Below, piece after piece: positions 1 through 8,461 of a DNA stretch of 64,000 nt; the first letter of the stretch is position 1; each line of letters starts with the position of its first letter. The DNA lies in the NCBI RefSeq assembly GCF_026427775.1, contig NZ_CP044532.1, forward strand, positions 1,054,001 to 1,118,000. Direction: 5' to 3'. Both the position numbers and the translations under genes were made by a program. Origin of the DNA: Arthrobacter sp. CDRTa11. GTDB taxonomy: Bacteria; Actinomycetota; Actinomycetes; Actinomycetales; Micrococcaceae. Below the pieces are notes generated by a model. That model was not told where the DNA came from. It searched no databases and saw only the letters and a list, made by a program, of their open reading frames with translations.

Positions 1-330
1 ACCACCCTCGAGTTGTACCTGAATGCGCAGTACGGCTATACCACCCGCTGTGAGGTCGTTTCTGAGCGTGGAACGACTGCCCTGCAGGATTCGGCGCTGC
101 TGGGCATCGAGCAAGAGGGCTCCAGCCAGGTACGGATCCCCGCGGACTGGCGCCCCAGGTTCGCCGAGGCATACCGGCTGCAGCTGCAGGCCTGGATTTC
201 CGCACTCGCAGCCGGAGAGAAGCCCCCACTCGCGGGCGCTCAAGAGGGACTCAACGCCGCGCTCGTGGCCCAAGCCATGATCCAGTCCCTGCATAGCGAC
301 GGTGCCTCCACGAAAGTGAGCTACACATGA
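1..330 (+). CDS. Gfo/Idh/MocA-family dehydrogenase, C-terminal fragment (5' end outside window)
   Basis: The reading frame is open from base 1 and ends at the TGA at 328-330, giving the last 109 residues of a longer protein. The segment LQLQAWISALAAGE followed by GLNAALVAQAMIQS matches the final helices of sugar/inositol NAD(P)-dependent dehydrogenases, and resembles the C-termini of the dehydrogenases further along. The stop overlaps the ATG of the next gene (ATGA), so the two are translationally coupled. The Rossmann domain and catalytic residues lie outside the window, so substrate cannot be judged; inositol or a related polyol is inferred from context (iolB nearby). Confidence 0.8.
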   Translation, partial: TTLELYLNAQYGYTTRCEVVSERGTTALQDSALLGIEQEGSSQVRIPADWRPRFAEAYRLQLQAWISALAAGEKPPLAGAQEGLNAALVAQAMIQSLHSDGASTKVSYT

Positions 331-1376
331 CCGCTTCGGCCCTCCCACAGTCCCGGGTGCCCGGATCCCGCGATGCTCCCGCGCTGCGGTGGGGCATCAT
401 GGGCCCCGGCTGGATTGCCGAACGGTTCACCGAATCCATCCAGGCCCACACCGGGCAGGTGATCGCCGCCGTCGGGTCCCGTTCCCTGAGCCGGTCCAAG
501 GCCTTCGCGGAAGCATACGACGTAGCCGCGGCCTACGGCAGCTATGAGGAACTGGCCGCCGCCCCGGACATCGATATCGTCTACGTCTGCACACCGCATA
601 CGGGCCACCACGCGGCCGCTGTGCTGATTATCGACGCCGGCAAGCACGTCCTGATCGAAAAGCCGATCGGAATCAACGCGGGCCAGGCCCGGGACATCGC
701 CGCCCGGGCACAGGCTGCCGGAGTATTCGCCGCCGAGGCCATGTGGACGTTCTTCCTGCCGAAGTTTGATGTGATCCGACAAATTCTCGACGCCGGGACC
801 CTCGGCACCATCACCACGGTCGTCGCGGAGTACGGCGAGCACTTCGACCCCACCCACCGCATCTTCAACCCGGAACTGGCCGGCGGCCCGCTGCTTGACC
901 TGGGCACCTACCCGCTGGCACTTATCACCGAGGTGCTTGGCAGCCCGCAGCGGCTGCTCGCCGTGGGGCAACCCCACGAATCCGGGGTCAATGCCCAGCT
1001 TTCTGCCGTTATGCAGTTCGACGGCGGTGCCCAGGCGGTGGTGAACACCCACGTGCACAACTTCACGCCCACGGCCGCAACGGTGGTCGGTTCCGAGGCG
1101 ACCCTGACCATCGAGGGGCCCTTCAACATGCCTGGCGGTTTTGAGGTCCGTTTCCCTGACGGAACGCGCCTGCGCCATGACGAACCGGCCGGCGGCCACT
1201 TCGAAGGCCTGCACTTTGAGGCGGCTGCGGTGGCGCGCGCCATTGCCGCCGGCGACACGCAAGCCGGCCAGCGGACGCTGACGGCCTCCATCCGCACCCT
1301 GGAAGTGGCCGATGAAATCCGCCGGCAGCTGGGCGTTGTGTTCCCCGGCGAAGCCGGCACTGCGGCCACGCCGTGA
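327..1376 (+). CDS. Gfo/Idh/MocA-family NAD(P)-dependent oxidoreductase
   Basis: 349 residues, normal for the family. The N-terminal Rossmann fold begins near residue 22 (RWGIMGPGWIAERF, a variant GxGxxA loop). The family motif EKPIG, whose Lys takes part in catalysis, is at about residue 112, and a GGPLLDLGTYPL segment near residue 187 leads into the substrate domain. It probably oxidises a sugar, inositol or a glycoside with NAD(P). The ATG overlaps the preceding stop. It differs from the other dehydrogenases of the cluster and looks closer to the trans-dihydrodiol/xylose dehydrogenase branch (inference). Confidence 0.88.
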   Translation: MTASALPQSRVPGSRDAPALRWGIMGPGWIAERFTESIQAHTGQVIAAVGSRSLSRSKAFAEAYDVAAAYGSYEELAAAPDIDIVYVCTPHTGHHAAAVLIIDAGKHVLIEKPIGINAGQARDIAARAQAAGVFAAEAMWTFFLPKFDVIRQILDAGTLGTITTVVAEYGEHFDPTHRIFNPELAGGPLLDLGTYPLALITEVLGSPQRLLAVGQPHESGVNAQLSAVMQFDGGAQAVVNTHVHNFTPTAATVVGSEATLTIEGPFNMPGGFEVRFPDGTRLRHDEPAGGHFEGLHFEAAAVARAIAAGDTQAGQRTLTASIRTLEVADEIRRQLGVVFPGEAGTAATP

Positions 1377-1443
1377 CCACCCACTCCAGCCACGCTCCGG
1401 AACTGACCCACCCACACGTTTTGACCAGCGAAAGGACCAGCCC

Positions 1444-2531
1444 ATGGCTTATCTCACCCACAACCCTGCTCAAGTCCAGGCACCCGTCCGGATCGGACTC
1501 ATAGGCTCCGGCTGGATGGGGGCGTTCCATGCCGACAGCATTGGACGGCGCGTCCCGGGCTCCGTCCTGGAAGCCATCGCCGACCCGAACCTGGAATCCG
1601 CGCAGACCCTCGCCCACGCGCTCGGCACCACAAAAGTGACGGCCAACGCAGAAGACATCCTGGCGGACCCGGAGATCGATGCCGTGATCATCGCGAGCCC
1701 TGCCCGCTTCCATTCGTCCCTGATCGCCCAGGCCGCCGCCGCAGGAAAGCACGTCTTCTGCGAAAAGCCGGCAGGCCAGGGCCTCGAAGAACTCGACGCC
1801 GCACTCGCCGCCGTGGAGGAAGCCGGCGTGCACTTCCAGGTTGGCTTCAACCGGCGCTACGCCGACGACTTCCAGGCCGCCAAGAAGGACCTCGCGGCGG
1901 GCATCGCCGGGACCCCGCAGCTGCTGCGCTCACTGACCCGCGATCCCGGCAACGGAAGCATCCCGAACGCCGCCAAGGTCCCGGCTTGGACCATCTTCCT
2001 GGAGACCCTCATCCATGACTTCGACACCCTCAACTGGTTCAACGAGGGGGCCGAGCCGGTGGAGGTCTACGCCGTGGCGGACGCCCTCGTGGAGCCCACA
2101 CTGCGCCATGAAGGCTTCCTGGACACCGCGGTGGTGACCATCCGCTACAGCAACGGCGCAGTGGCTGTAGCCGAGGCAAACTTCAGCGCACTGTACGGGT
2201 ACGACATCCGCGGCGAAGTCTTTGGCTCCAAGGGCATGGTGCAGGCTGGCCGCGCCACCGAAACCGCCGCCCGGCGCTACACGGCCGCGGGACTCTCCGC
2301 AGACACCCGCGGCTCAACGTTGAGCTGTTCCGCCAGGCCTATACGGACGAGCTGGCCGACTTCGCCGGCGCGGTGCGTGCACGGCGCGACGGTGTGCCGC
2401 CGTCGTCGTCCGGCTTCACCCTTACCCCCGGCGCCGCGGATGCCCGCCGCGCGCTGGCCATGGCGCTGGCATGCATCGAATCGGTGAAGCGCGGCGCCCC
2501 GGTGGCCGTCAACGAGACGGCCGCGGTCTGA
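1444..2531 (+). pseudogene. Gfo/Idh/MocA-family (inositol 2-dehydrogenase-like) gene with a frameshift near base 2310
   Basis: From ATG 1444 the frame encodes a typical dehydrogenase: IGLIGSGWMGAFHADS Rossmann loop near residue 17, EKPAGQG near 108, and substrate-domain sequence up to SADTR near residue 289. Translation then becomes Arg/Pro/Ser-rich nonsense and stops at 2487. In the frame that opens by 2319 the expected C-terminus resumes (VELFRQAYTDELADF ... VNETAAV) and ends at the TGA 2529-2531, which overlaps the next gene's ATG. Loss of one base in the GC-rich run at about 2308-2313 explains this. It is either a real frameshift or a sequencing error; the conserved downstream frame and the intact stop/start overlap suggest error or very recent mutation. 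Confidence 0.8.
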
Positions 2532-3316
2532 TGCGCCTGGCGGTCTGCGCCGAAATGGTCTTCACGGACCTTCCGTTTGTCGAACGGGTGCGCCGGATCC
2601 ACGAGTCCGGCTTTGACGTCGAACTATGGGATTCGCGCACCAAGGACATTTCTGCGCTCAAAGCCACAGGCGCGGTGTTTTCCTCCATGACCGGCTACAC
2701 CTCGGGCAGCCTGGTGGACCCCGATACAACCGATGACGTGGTGCGGACCGCTGAATCGCTGATCCCCACCGCCCTGGAACTGGGCGTCAGCCGAATGGTG
2801 GTGCACCCGGCAGAACTGGTGGACGGCCAGGCCGCCCGGCCCGTGTTTCGTTCCACCGGCAGCATGTGGAGCACCGGTGCCCGGACGCTGGAGCGCCTGG
2901 GCCGGCTTGGCGAAAAGCATGGCGTGACATTTTGCCTGGAAAACCTCAACACCGTCCTTGACCATCCCGGCATCCCGCTGGCCCGGGCCAAGGACACGCT
3001 GGCCCTCGTTGAGGCAGCCGGGCATCCCAACGCCAAACTGATGCTGGACCTGTACCACGCACAGTTGGGGGAGGGGAACCTCATTGAGTTGGTACGGACG
3101 GCCCTGCCGTACATCGGCGAGATCCAGGTGGCCGATGTCCCGGGGCGCTGTGAACCCGGAACCGGAGAGATCAACTATGTGGCCGTCGCCAGGGCCCTTG
3201 CCGAGGCCGGCTACCAGGGCACTGTGGGCATGGAAGCCTGGGCCCAGGGCGACAGCGACGCGGCACTGGACGCCTTCCGGGCCACCTTCAACGTTTATGC
3301 GGAGGAAAAGCCATGA
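2531..3316 (+). CDS. TIM-barrel sugar isomerase, hydroxypyruvate isomerase (Hyi) family
   Basis: 261 residues from the ATG overlapping the upstream stop (TGATG). The opening MRLAVCAEMVF with FVERVRRIHESGFDVELWD is characteristic of hydroxypyruvate isomerase-like xylose-isomerase TIM barrels. Likely metal ligands are the Glu of CLENLNT, the Asp/His pair in LMLDLYHAQ, the Asp after QVAD and the Glu in VGMEAW. It is coupled on both sides to dehydrogenase genes by 1-4 base overlaps. In such clusters these proteins isomerise keto/aldo intermediates of inositol or hexose breakdown; the exact substrate is not determinable here. A longer in-frame start at 2471 was rejected because it lies inside the preceding gene. 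Confidence 0.88.
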   Translation: MRLAVCAEMVFTDLPFVERVRRIHESGFDVELWDSRTKDISALKATGAVFSSMTGYTSGSLVDPDTTDDVVRTAESLIPTALELGVSRMVVHPAELVDGQAARPVFRSTGSMWSTGARTLERLGRLGEKHGVTFCLENLNTVLDHPGIPLARAKDTLALVEAAGHPNAKLMLDLYHAQLGEGNLIELVRTALPYIGEIQVADVPGRCEPGTGEINYVAVARALAEAGYQGTVGMEAWAQGDSDAALDAFRATFNVYAEEKP

Positions 3317-4347
3317 AAGACGTAACTCTGGGCCTGGTGGGTGTGGGCCGGATCGGTGTGATGCATGCGAACAACATCGCCTCGCTAAACGGGGTGCTCA
3401 ATCCTGAGGGCATCAATGTACGGCTTCGGCTGACTGACGTGGCCCAAGACCACGCCAGGACAGTGGCAGCCGGCCTTGGCGCCGAGTTCCTGCCATCTGT
3501 GGAAGCACTGCTGGCCTCCGGAGTGGACGGCCTGGTGATTGCCACCGGGACGGGCACCCACCCTGAGCTGATCAAGGCGGGCGTGGATGCCGGCATCCCT
3601 GTCTTCTGCGAAAAGCCGGTGGCCATGGACGTGGCGGATGCGCTCCCCGTGCTGGAATACATCCGGGACCGGCAGGGCGTAGTCCAGATCGGCCACCAGC
3701 GCCGGTTCGATGCCGGCTACCTTGAGGCCCGGCGCGCCTACCAGGCCGGCGAGCTGGGCTGGATCCATTCGCTGCGTGCGGTCACCTGCGACATGGCGCC
3801 GCCACCGGTGGAATTCCTGGCAGGCTCCGGCGGGCTGTTCCGGGACTGCTCCGTCCACGACTTCGACATCCTTCGCTGGCTCACCGGCCGGGAGATCGTG
3901 GAGGTGTATGCGAAGGGCTCCAATAATGGTGACCCGGCCATCGGTGTTGTGGGGGACGTGGACACTGCCCTCGCGCTGGTGACGCTCGACGACGGTACTG
4001 TCGCCACCGTCTCGGCCTCCCGATACAACGGGGCAGGCCACGATGTCCGCCTGGAAATCCAAGGATCCCGCCGGTCGCTGATGGTGGGGCTGGATGACAA
4101 AATCGCGATGGCCTCGGCCGAATCGGGCATTGGATTCCCCGCAGGGAAGCCGCACCGGACCTTCGCCGAGAGATTCGATGCGGCCTACCGCGACGAAATG
4201 GCGGCCTTTGTGGAACTGATCCTGGGCCGGCGGGACAACCCCTGCACGCCGGAGGATGCCGTGGCGGCTTCGCGGGTGGCGGACGCTGCCCAGGAGTCGC
4301 TGGCCACGGGCGTTCCGGTGAGGGTGGCCGTGAGCGTGGCGGGCTGA
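3313..4347 (+). CDS. Inositol 2-dehydrogenase-like oxidoreductase (Gfo/Idh/MocA family)
   Basis: 344 residues. The Rossmann loop GLVGVGRIGVMHANNI is at residues 6-21, the catalytic-Lys motif EKPVAMD is near residue 101, and the segment FRDCSVHDFDILRWLTG (about residues 175-191) has the His/Asp pair typical of IolG-type enzymes. The family oxidises myo- or scyllo-inositol to the inosose with NAD. Its ATG overlaps the isomerase stop by four bases, and a strong bidirectional hairpin follows, so it is the last gene of the + strand operon. iolB lies convergently downstream. Confidence 0.88.
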   Translation: MKDVTLGLVGVGRIGVMHANNIASLNGVLNPEGINVRLRLTDVAQDHARTVAAGLGAEFLPSVEALLASGVDGLVIATGTGTHPELIKAGVDAGIPVFCEKPVAMDVADALPVLEYIRDRQGVVQIGHQRRFDAGYLEARRAYQAGELGWIHSLRAVTCDMAPPPVEFLAGSGGLFRDCSVHDFDILRWLTGREIVEVYAKGSNNGDPAIGVVGDVDTALALVTLDDGTVATVSASRYNGAGHDVRLEIQGSRRSLMVGLDDKIAMASAESGIGFPAGKPHRTFAERFDAAYRDEMAAFVELILGRRDNPCTPEDAVAASRVADAAQESLATGVPVRVAVSVAG

Positions 4348-4364
4348 GCGTACCCTTACATGCG

Positions 4365-4401
4365 AAATGCCCCTCCGGATCTGTTCCGGAGGGGCATTTT
4401 T
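4365..4401. terminator. Bidirectional intrinsic terminator between the dehydrogenase operon and iolB
   Basis: A 15-bp perfect stem (4365-4379 with 4385-4399) and a 5-base loop. It begins with AAA and ends with a T run, so it can terminate both convergent transcripts. Confidence 0.88.
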
Positions 4402-4421
4402 GATCGCTGGACTTTTGGTTC

Positions 4422-5318
4422 CTAGGCGCGGAAGGGCAGCCGGGGATCAATGACCTGGCCGGACCAGGTCTGCCGGATCCAGCCGTGGTGGGGGTCGTCG
4501 CTGATAAGCCAGTCGCGTACACGGCCGGGCCCGGCCATAACGTTGAGGTAGTAAAGGTCATACCCGGGTGCCGCCATTGCCGGCCCATGCCAGCCATAGG
4601 GGACAAGCACAACGTCGCCGGTGCGTACCTCGGCGGAGACATCAATGGGACGCTCGTCGGAGGCGTAGACGCGCTGGTAGCCGATGGGGTCCTGTTTCCT
4701 TCTGGGTCCGCCCAGGTCCGGTGCGACGCGGGTTTCGAAGTAGTAGATCTCCTCCAGCCGGGTTTCGCCGTCCTTTTCCTCATCGTGCTTGTGGGGCGGG
4801 TAGGAGGACCAGTTTCCTGCGGGTGTGAGGACCTCGCAGACAATAAACCGGTCTGCCTCCAGCGCCGCCGGTGTGCCGAAGTTGTGCACCTGACGCGAGC
4901 AGTTGCCGGCGCCGCGCAACTCAACCGGGGTCTCCGCGGCGGTGATCAGCCTGGTGGGATACCGGACCTGTGCGGGCGCGGTGGCGATGGCCACCCTGCC
5001 GCCCTCGGGCGAGGTGATGGTAACCGCTCTGTCCGTTCCGGAATACAGCACGTCAGTCGGGCCGCTGAACACGCTGGGGCGTCCGGCCAGCAAATACTTC
5101 TCACCGTCCACAGTGACCATGAAATATCCGCTGAGCGGGACCACGATGCGCTCTTCTCCCGCGGCGGGAAGTTCGACGCCGGCGCCCGCCGACAAGGTGG
5201 CCACCTTTAGTCCTGTGTGTGCCCACCCCTTCACGGCCAGGGGAGAGTCCGAAGTCCCCAGCGAGATGTCCCAGCCGCCGTCAGCAGCGGAGCCCAGCGG
5301 GTATACCCAGTCAGCCAT
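4422..5318 (-). CDS. iolB: 5-deoxy-glucuronate isomerase
   Basis: 298 residues, typical length for IolB, which converts 5-deoxy-glucuronate to 2-deoxy-5-keto-gluconate in myo-inositol catabolism. Visible hallmarks are the double cupin fold, the metal motif YPPHKHDEEKDGETRLEE (near residues 168-185), EEIYYF, and a C-terminal GDVVLVPYGWHGP with a further metal His. The start has AAGGAC about 7 bases upstream. It lies downstream of a GntR regulator on the same strand, and ends against the dehydrogenase operon at a shared terminator. The other iol genes (iolA, iolC, iolD) are not in this window. Confidence 0.95.
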   Translation of the reverse strand: MADWVYPLGSAADGGWDISLGTSDSPLAVKGWAHTGLKVATLSAGAGVELPAAGEERIVVPLSGYFMVTVDGEKYLLAGRPSVFSGPTDVLYSGTDRAVTITSPEGGRVAIATAPAQVRYPTRLITAAETPVELRGAGNCSRQVHNFGTPAALEADRFIVCEVLTPAGNWSSYPPHKHDEEKDGETRLEEIYYFETRVAPDLGGPRRKQDPIGYQRVYASDERPIDVSAEVRTGDVVLVPYGWHGPAMAAPGYDLYYLNVMAGPGRVRDWLISDDPHHGWIRQTWSGQVIDPRLPFRA

Positions 5319-5383
5319 TTGTCCGTCCTTCTAAGGTTCGTGTGTCACGCCGCCCTGGCCGCATGGTCCAGGAGGCTGGCTGG

Positions 5384-6124
5384 TCAGCGCTGGACCAGCG
5401 TCATTTCAAAGCTGTACGAATCCGCCCGGTACACGTGGTGTCCGGTCTCCACATTGCGGCCTGTATCGTCCACAGCAGTCCGCTCCATGGTGACCAAGGC
5501 CGAACCCGGCGCCGCATCGAGTTGCGTGGCCTGGTACTCGTTGGCCACCACTGCGCCGATCCGTTGCGTTGCCAGCCGGAAATTCACTCCGGCGTTCCGC
5601 AGGACGGAGTACAAACCTTGGCTGCCCAGGAGTTCCTCGGTGAGGGGCGTGATGTCGTCGCGGACCCAATTTTCCATTAGCGCCAGCGGTTTCCCGGCCA
5701 CTTTCCGCAACCGGGTGAAGTGGTACACGGTGGCGCCCTGGGGCAGGTTGAGCGCTTCGCGGGTAGCGTCGTCGGCCTCGTCGTGGCTGAAGGTCAAGAC
5801 GTCCGTGGTGGGTTTGGCACCGTTGTTGCTCAGATCGTCAAAGAGGCTGGAGAGCTCCAGCGGGCGCCGGACCTGGCTGGAAACCACCTGGGTTCCCACG
5901 CCGCGCTTGCGCACCAGCAGGCCGGAACGGACCAGCTCATCCATGGCTTTGCGCATGGTGGGCCGCGAAAGGTTCAGCTGCGCTGCAAGGTCAATCTCGT
6001 TGTCCAGCCGGCTGCCTGGTGGAAGCAGGCCGGTATGGATGGCGGACTCAATGCCCTGCACTACCTGGTGGTAGAGGGGCACCGGTGATGAGCGGTCGAT
6101 GCTGAGGTTTAACTGATTCGCCAT
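5384..6124 (-). CDS. GntR-family transcriptional regulator (HutC/UTRA type)
   Basis: 246 residues from the ATG at 6124, preceded by AAGGGAG. The N-terminal winged helix-turn-helix contains PLYHQVVQGIESAI, LPPGSRLDNEIDLAAQLNLS and RPTMRKAMDELV, classic for GntR. The C-terminal half carries a UTRA effector fold with VYHFTRLRKVAGKPLALMEN. It sits directly upstream of iolB on the same strand and probably controls the inositol genes in response to a sugar or inositol intermediate. A longer in-frame start at 6247 has no ribosome site and is rejected. Confidence 0.9.
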   Translation of the reverse strand: MANQLNLSIDRSSPVPLYHQVVQGIESAIHTGLLPPGSRLDNEIDLAAQLNLSRPTMRKAMDELVRSGLLVRKRGVGTQVVSSQVRRPLELSSLFDDLSNNGAKPTTDVLTFSHDEADDATREALNLPQGATVYHFTRLRKVAGKPLALMENWVRDDITPLTEELLGSQGLYSVLRNAGVNFRLATQRIGAVVANEYQATQLDAAPGSALVTMERTAVDDTGRNVETGHHVYRADSYSFEMTLVQR

Positions 6125-6330
6125 TGAGCGCTCCCTTGCGTTGCGCGGATGCCGGCCATTTCCGCAACCACGAATGTCAGTCCATGTTCGCTTGATAGGA
6201 CATACTGCCTTTGAAACGATAGTAGCAGGAGGCTTGAGGTGCTCCAAGGACAGCCCAGGCCACCTCCGGCCTCCAAGAGTTAAGCTGGGCCGATGAGCAA
6301 CCCATCACCAGCAGGTGAGGTCCTGTGGGC

Positions 6331-7464
6331 ATGAATCTCTCCGGCAACCTGGGTCCCAGCCCCCGGAGCATTGAAGTCGAAAGCCTGGACAGCTTTGACC
6401 GTCTGGTCAGCGCGGGGGCAGTGGAAATGCAGGGCTGGCACGCCCAGGCCCTGGACCTCCGCGGCAGGTCGGCGGCACTGGACGGGCTGGATGTTGAGGG
6501 CGCCATCTTCCTGGGATGCACGTTTGACCCGGGGGTGGAGGACAATCTGCGCCGGCGTGGTGCACTGATCTTCCCGCGGCTCCACGGCGTTCCCTTCGAT
6601 CCCTACCGGGCCACGCTCTACGCGCCGCAGGAGCTGTATGCAGGCCTGGCGGGCGCGCCCTACGAGGAGCTCCCCGATGCGCTCGTGTACCAGTGGAGCA
6701 TCCAGCCTGATCAACGCCATCGGCTGGATTCCACTTTGGCGTCGGCGCTGCATGACCATGCGATCGGTGATGCGCTGGAGGAATTCACCCGCTCGGACGT
6801 ATGCGCCGGAAGGACCATGGTGGGTGTTATGGGCGGCCATGCTGCGCAGCGCGGAACCCCGGAATTCGCACAGGCAGCCTCACTGGGCAGGCTGCTGGCG
6901 CAGAGCGGCAGGGTGGTGGCCACAGGCGGAGGGCCGGGGGCGATGGAGGCAGCCAACCTGGGGGCGTACCTCTGCGGTGTTACGGAAGCTGAGTTCGGGG
7001 ATGCGTTGGATTCCCTGGGCTCCGTTCCGGGTTTCCGCCCCTCGGTGTCAGCGTGGGCGCGGGCGGCGGCCGCCGTCGTCGAGCGTTTTCCGGACGGTGC
7101 GCCGTCGCTGGGAATCCCCACGTGGTTCTACGGACACGAGCCGCCCAACTACTTCGCCACGCACATCGCCAAGTACTTTGCCAACGCCATCCGGGAAGCC
7201 ATCCTGCTGGAACTGTGCAACGGCGGCATCGTTTTCCTGCCCGGGGCTGCGGGCACAGTGCAGGAAATTTTCCAGGATGCCTGCGAGAACTACTACAGCC
7301 CGCGCGAGGCCGTCACCCCCATGGTGCTGGTGGGGCGGCAGCACTGGCAGCACGAGTACCCCGCCTGGCCCATGCTCCGCTGCCTGGCAGCCGGCCGGCC
7401 CATGGCAGAGAGCATTTTCCTGGTGGACAGCGTTGAGGAAGCGCTCGCCGTCATTGGCGACTAG
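6331..7464 (+). CDS. LOG-family Rossmann-fold nucleotide-binding protein
   Basis: About 377 residues. Two family signatures are visible: GGGPGAMEAANLGAY near residue 200 and PGAAGTVQEIFQDACE near residue 305, equivalent to the PGGxGTxxE active-site motif of LOG/YgdH-type nucleoside 5'-monophosphate phosphoribohydrolases. The long N-terminal extension of about 170 residues is like PpnN/YgdH rather than the short plant-type LOG. It probably cleaves the N-glycosidic bond of nucleotides. AGGTGAGG precedes; GTG 6325 (4-base spacing) is an alternative start to ATG 6331. A 14-bp tandem repeat follows the gene. Confidence 0.82.
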   Translation: MNLSGNLGPSPRSIEVESLDSFDRLVSAGAVEMQGWHAQALDLRGRSAALDGLDVEGAIFLGCTFDPGVEDNLRRRGALIFPRLHGVPFDPYRATLYAPQELYAGLAGAPYEELPDALVYQWSIQPDQRHRLDSTLASALHDHAIGDALEEFTRSDVCAGRTMVGVMGGHAAQRGTPEFAQAASLGRLLAQSGRVVATGGGPGAMEAANLGAYLCGVTEAEFGDALDSLGSVPGFRPSVSAWARAAAAVVERFPDGAPSLGIPTWFYGHEPPNYFATHIAKYFANAIREAILLELCNGGIVFLPGAAGTVQEIFQDACENYYSPREAVTPMVLVGRQHWQHEYPAWPMLRCLAAGRPMAESIFLVDSVEEALAVIGD

Positions 7465-7481
7465 TCCGGCCACGGCCCTTC

Positions 7482-7538
7482 CAGATCCGCCCGTTCAGAT
7501 CCGCCCGTTCAGATCCTCCCGTTCGGGGTCTGCCCGTT
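7482..7538. repeat. 14-bp tandem repeat, about four copies, between convergent genes
   Basis: Units CAGATCCGCCCGTT at 7482-7495 and 7496-7509 are identical; 7510-7523 differs by one base; a degenerate copy at 7524-7538 runs into the stop codon of the metalloprotease gene on the minus strand. Confidence 0.9.
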
Positions 7539-8436
7539 ACAGGTCCTTTCGGCACATGGCTTTGCCCAGTTCATGCAGGCCGTTCAGGTCTCCGTCGGCC
7601 AGGCCCTCCGGTGTGCCGATCTCCGGGAACATCAGTTGCCGGGGATCGTCCACGTGTTCCAGGCCCATCACGTGGCCAAGTTCGTGCAGGATGACGGCCG
7701 TGGCATAAAGCTGGCCGTCAGGGTACAGAAGTTCGTCCGCAATTTGGGGTGCGTCCAGCTCCAGGCTGCCCGTCACGAAGCTTTTGGGGCCGTCGTCGTA
7801 ACTGTAATGCGTGCTTCCGCCGGTTCCGATGACCTTGCCTTTGAGCTGGGGTGCCACCTCCGGAGTGGTCCAGGAAATCAGCAGGGGAGCCCACCGGTCC
7901 CCGTAGGAATCCGGCTGGTACGGCGGCCTCTGGCTTGACGGCTCCTCCGTGGTGGCGCCGTCGTAAACAAAGCGGATTCCGGTGGCCGCGGAAATCTTAT
8001 CGATGGCATCAGGAACGAGGTGCTGGGCACCGGCTGGAACAAGCTGGTTGTTGACCACATAGTGCAACGGCCGGCATGGCGAGTAGCCCACCGGAGTGCC
8101 GTCGCCGTTAACAGCCAGGAACTCATAGGAATCACTGGCCACCGCAGGCGGTTCCGGGGTTGCCAGCGGAGAGTCGCTTTCCTCCAGTCCTGGCGGCGGC
8201 GCGTCGGGGCGTCCTTCAGCCGGTGGCTGGACGCCGCCGGTGGCTCCGGGGGCCCGCGCGCCAGGGCCGATCCGGACGTCAAGCAGGCCGGCGAAGCGGG
8301 GATCGCTGTACAACAGGCTGGTCGCCAGGAAAGCCACTGTGGTGAAAGCCACCACCAGCAGCAGGATGCGGATGACCCGCGCGGTAGTTCGCTTTCGGTA
8401 GTCCTGGTGCGAGTGGCGGGGAGGGCGGCTCTCCAC
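7537..8436 (-). CDS. Membrane-anchored matrixin-like zinc metalloprotease
   Basis: 299 residues from GTG 8436. A single hydrophobic segment, IRILLLVVAFTTVAFLATSLLY (about residues 22-44), anchors the protein, followed by a Pro/Gly-rich linker. The C-terminal domain carries HELGHVMGLEH near residue 250, the metzincin HExxHxxGxxH zinc site, and a following LMFPEIG that may form the Met-turn. It is predicted to cleave peptides outside the cytoplasmic membrane; the substrate is unknown. It begins 16 bases after the stop of the VIT1-type transporter gene on the same strand, probably in one operon. Confidence 0.85.
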   Translation of the reverse strand: MESRPPRHSHQDYRKRTTARVIRILLLVVAFTTVAFLATSLLYSDPRFAGLLDVRIGPGARAPGATGGVQPPAEGRPDAPPPGLEESDSPLATPEPPAVASDSYEFLAVNGDGTPVGYSPCRPLHYVVNNQLVPAGAQHLVPDAIDKISAATGIRFVYDGATTEEPSSQRPPYQPDSYGDRWAPLLISWTTPEVAPQLKGKVIGTGGSTHYSYDDGPKSFVTGSLELDAPQIADELLYPDGQLYATAVILHELGHVMGLEHVDDPRQLMFPEIGTPEGLADGDLNGLHELGKAMCRKDL

Positions 8437-8461
8437 TAACCCACGCTCGCCATTAGCCCAC
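8428..8461. repeat. 17-bp direct repeat joining the stop of one gene to the start of the next
   Basis: Units 8428-8444 and 8445-8461 match at 14 of 17 bases. Read on the minus strand, the first copy contains the TAA stop of the transporter gene and the second contains the GTG start of the metalloprotease gene. Confidence 0.75.

Noticed and set aside
321..1445. Long minus-strand open frames opposite the dehydrogenase gene
   Set aside because: They are shadows from high-GC third positions; the proteins are Gly/Arg/His-rich without motifs, while the plus strand encodes clear Rossmann enzymes.
7060..7130. Frameshift in the LOG-family gene suggested by its Ala-rich stretch
   Set aside because: The frame is continuous and both family motifs are in the same frame.
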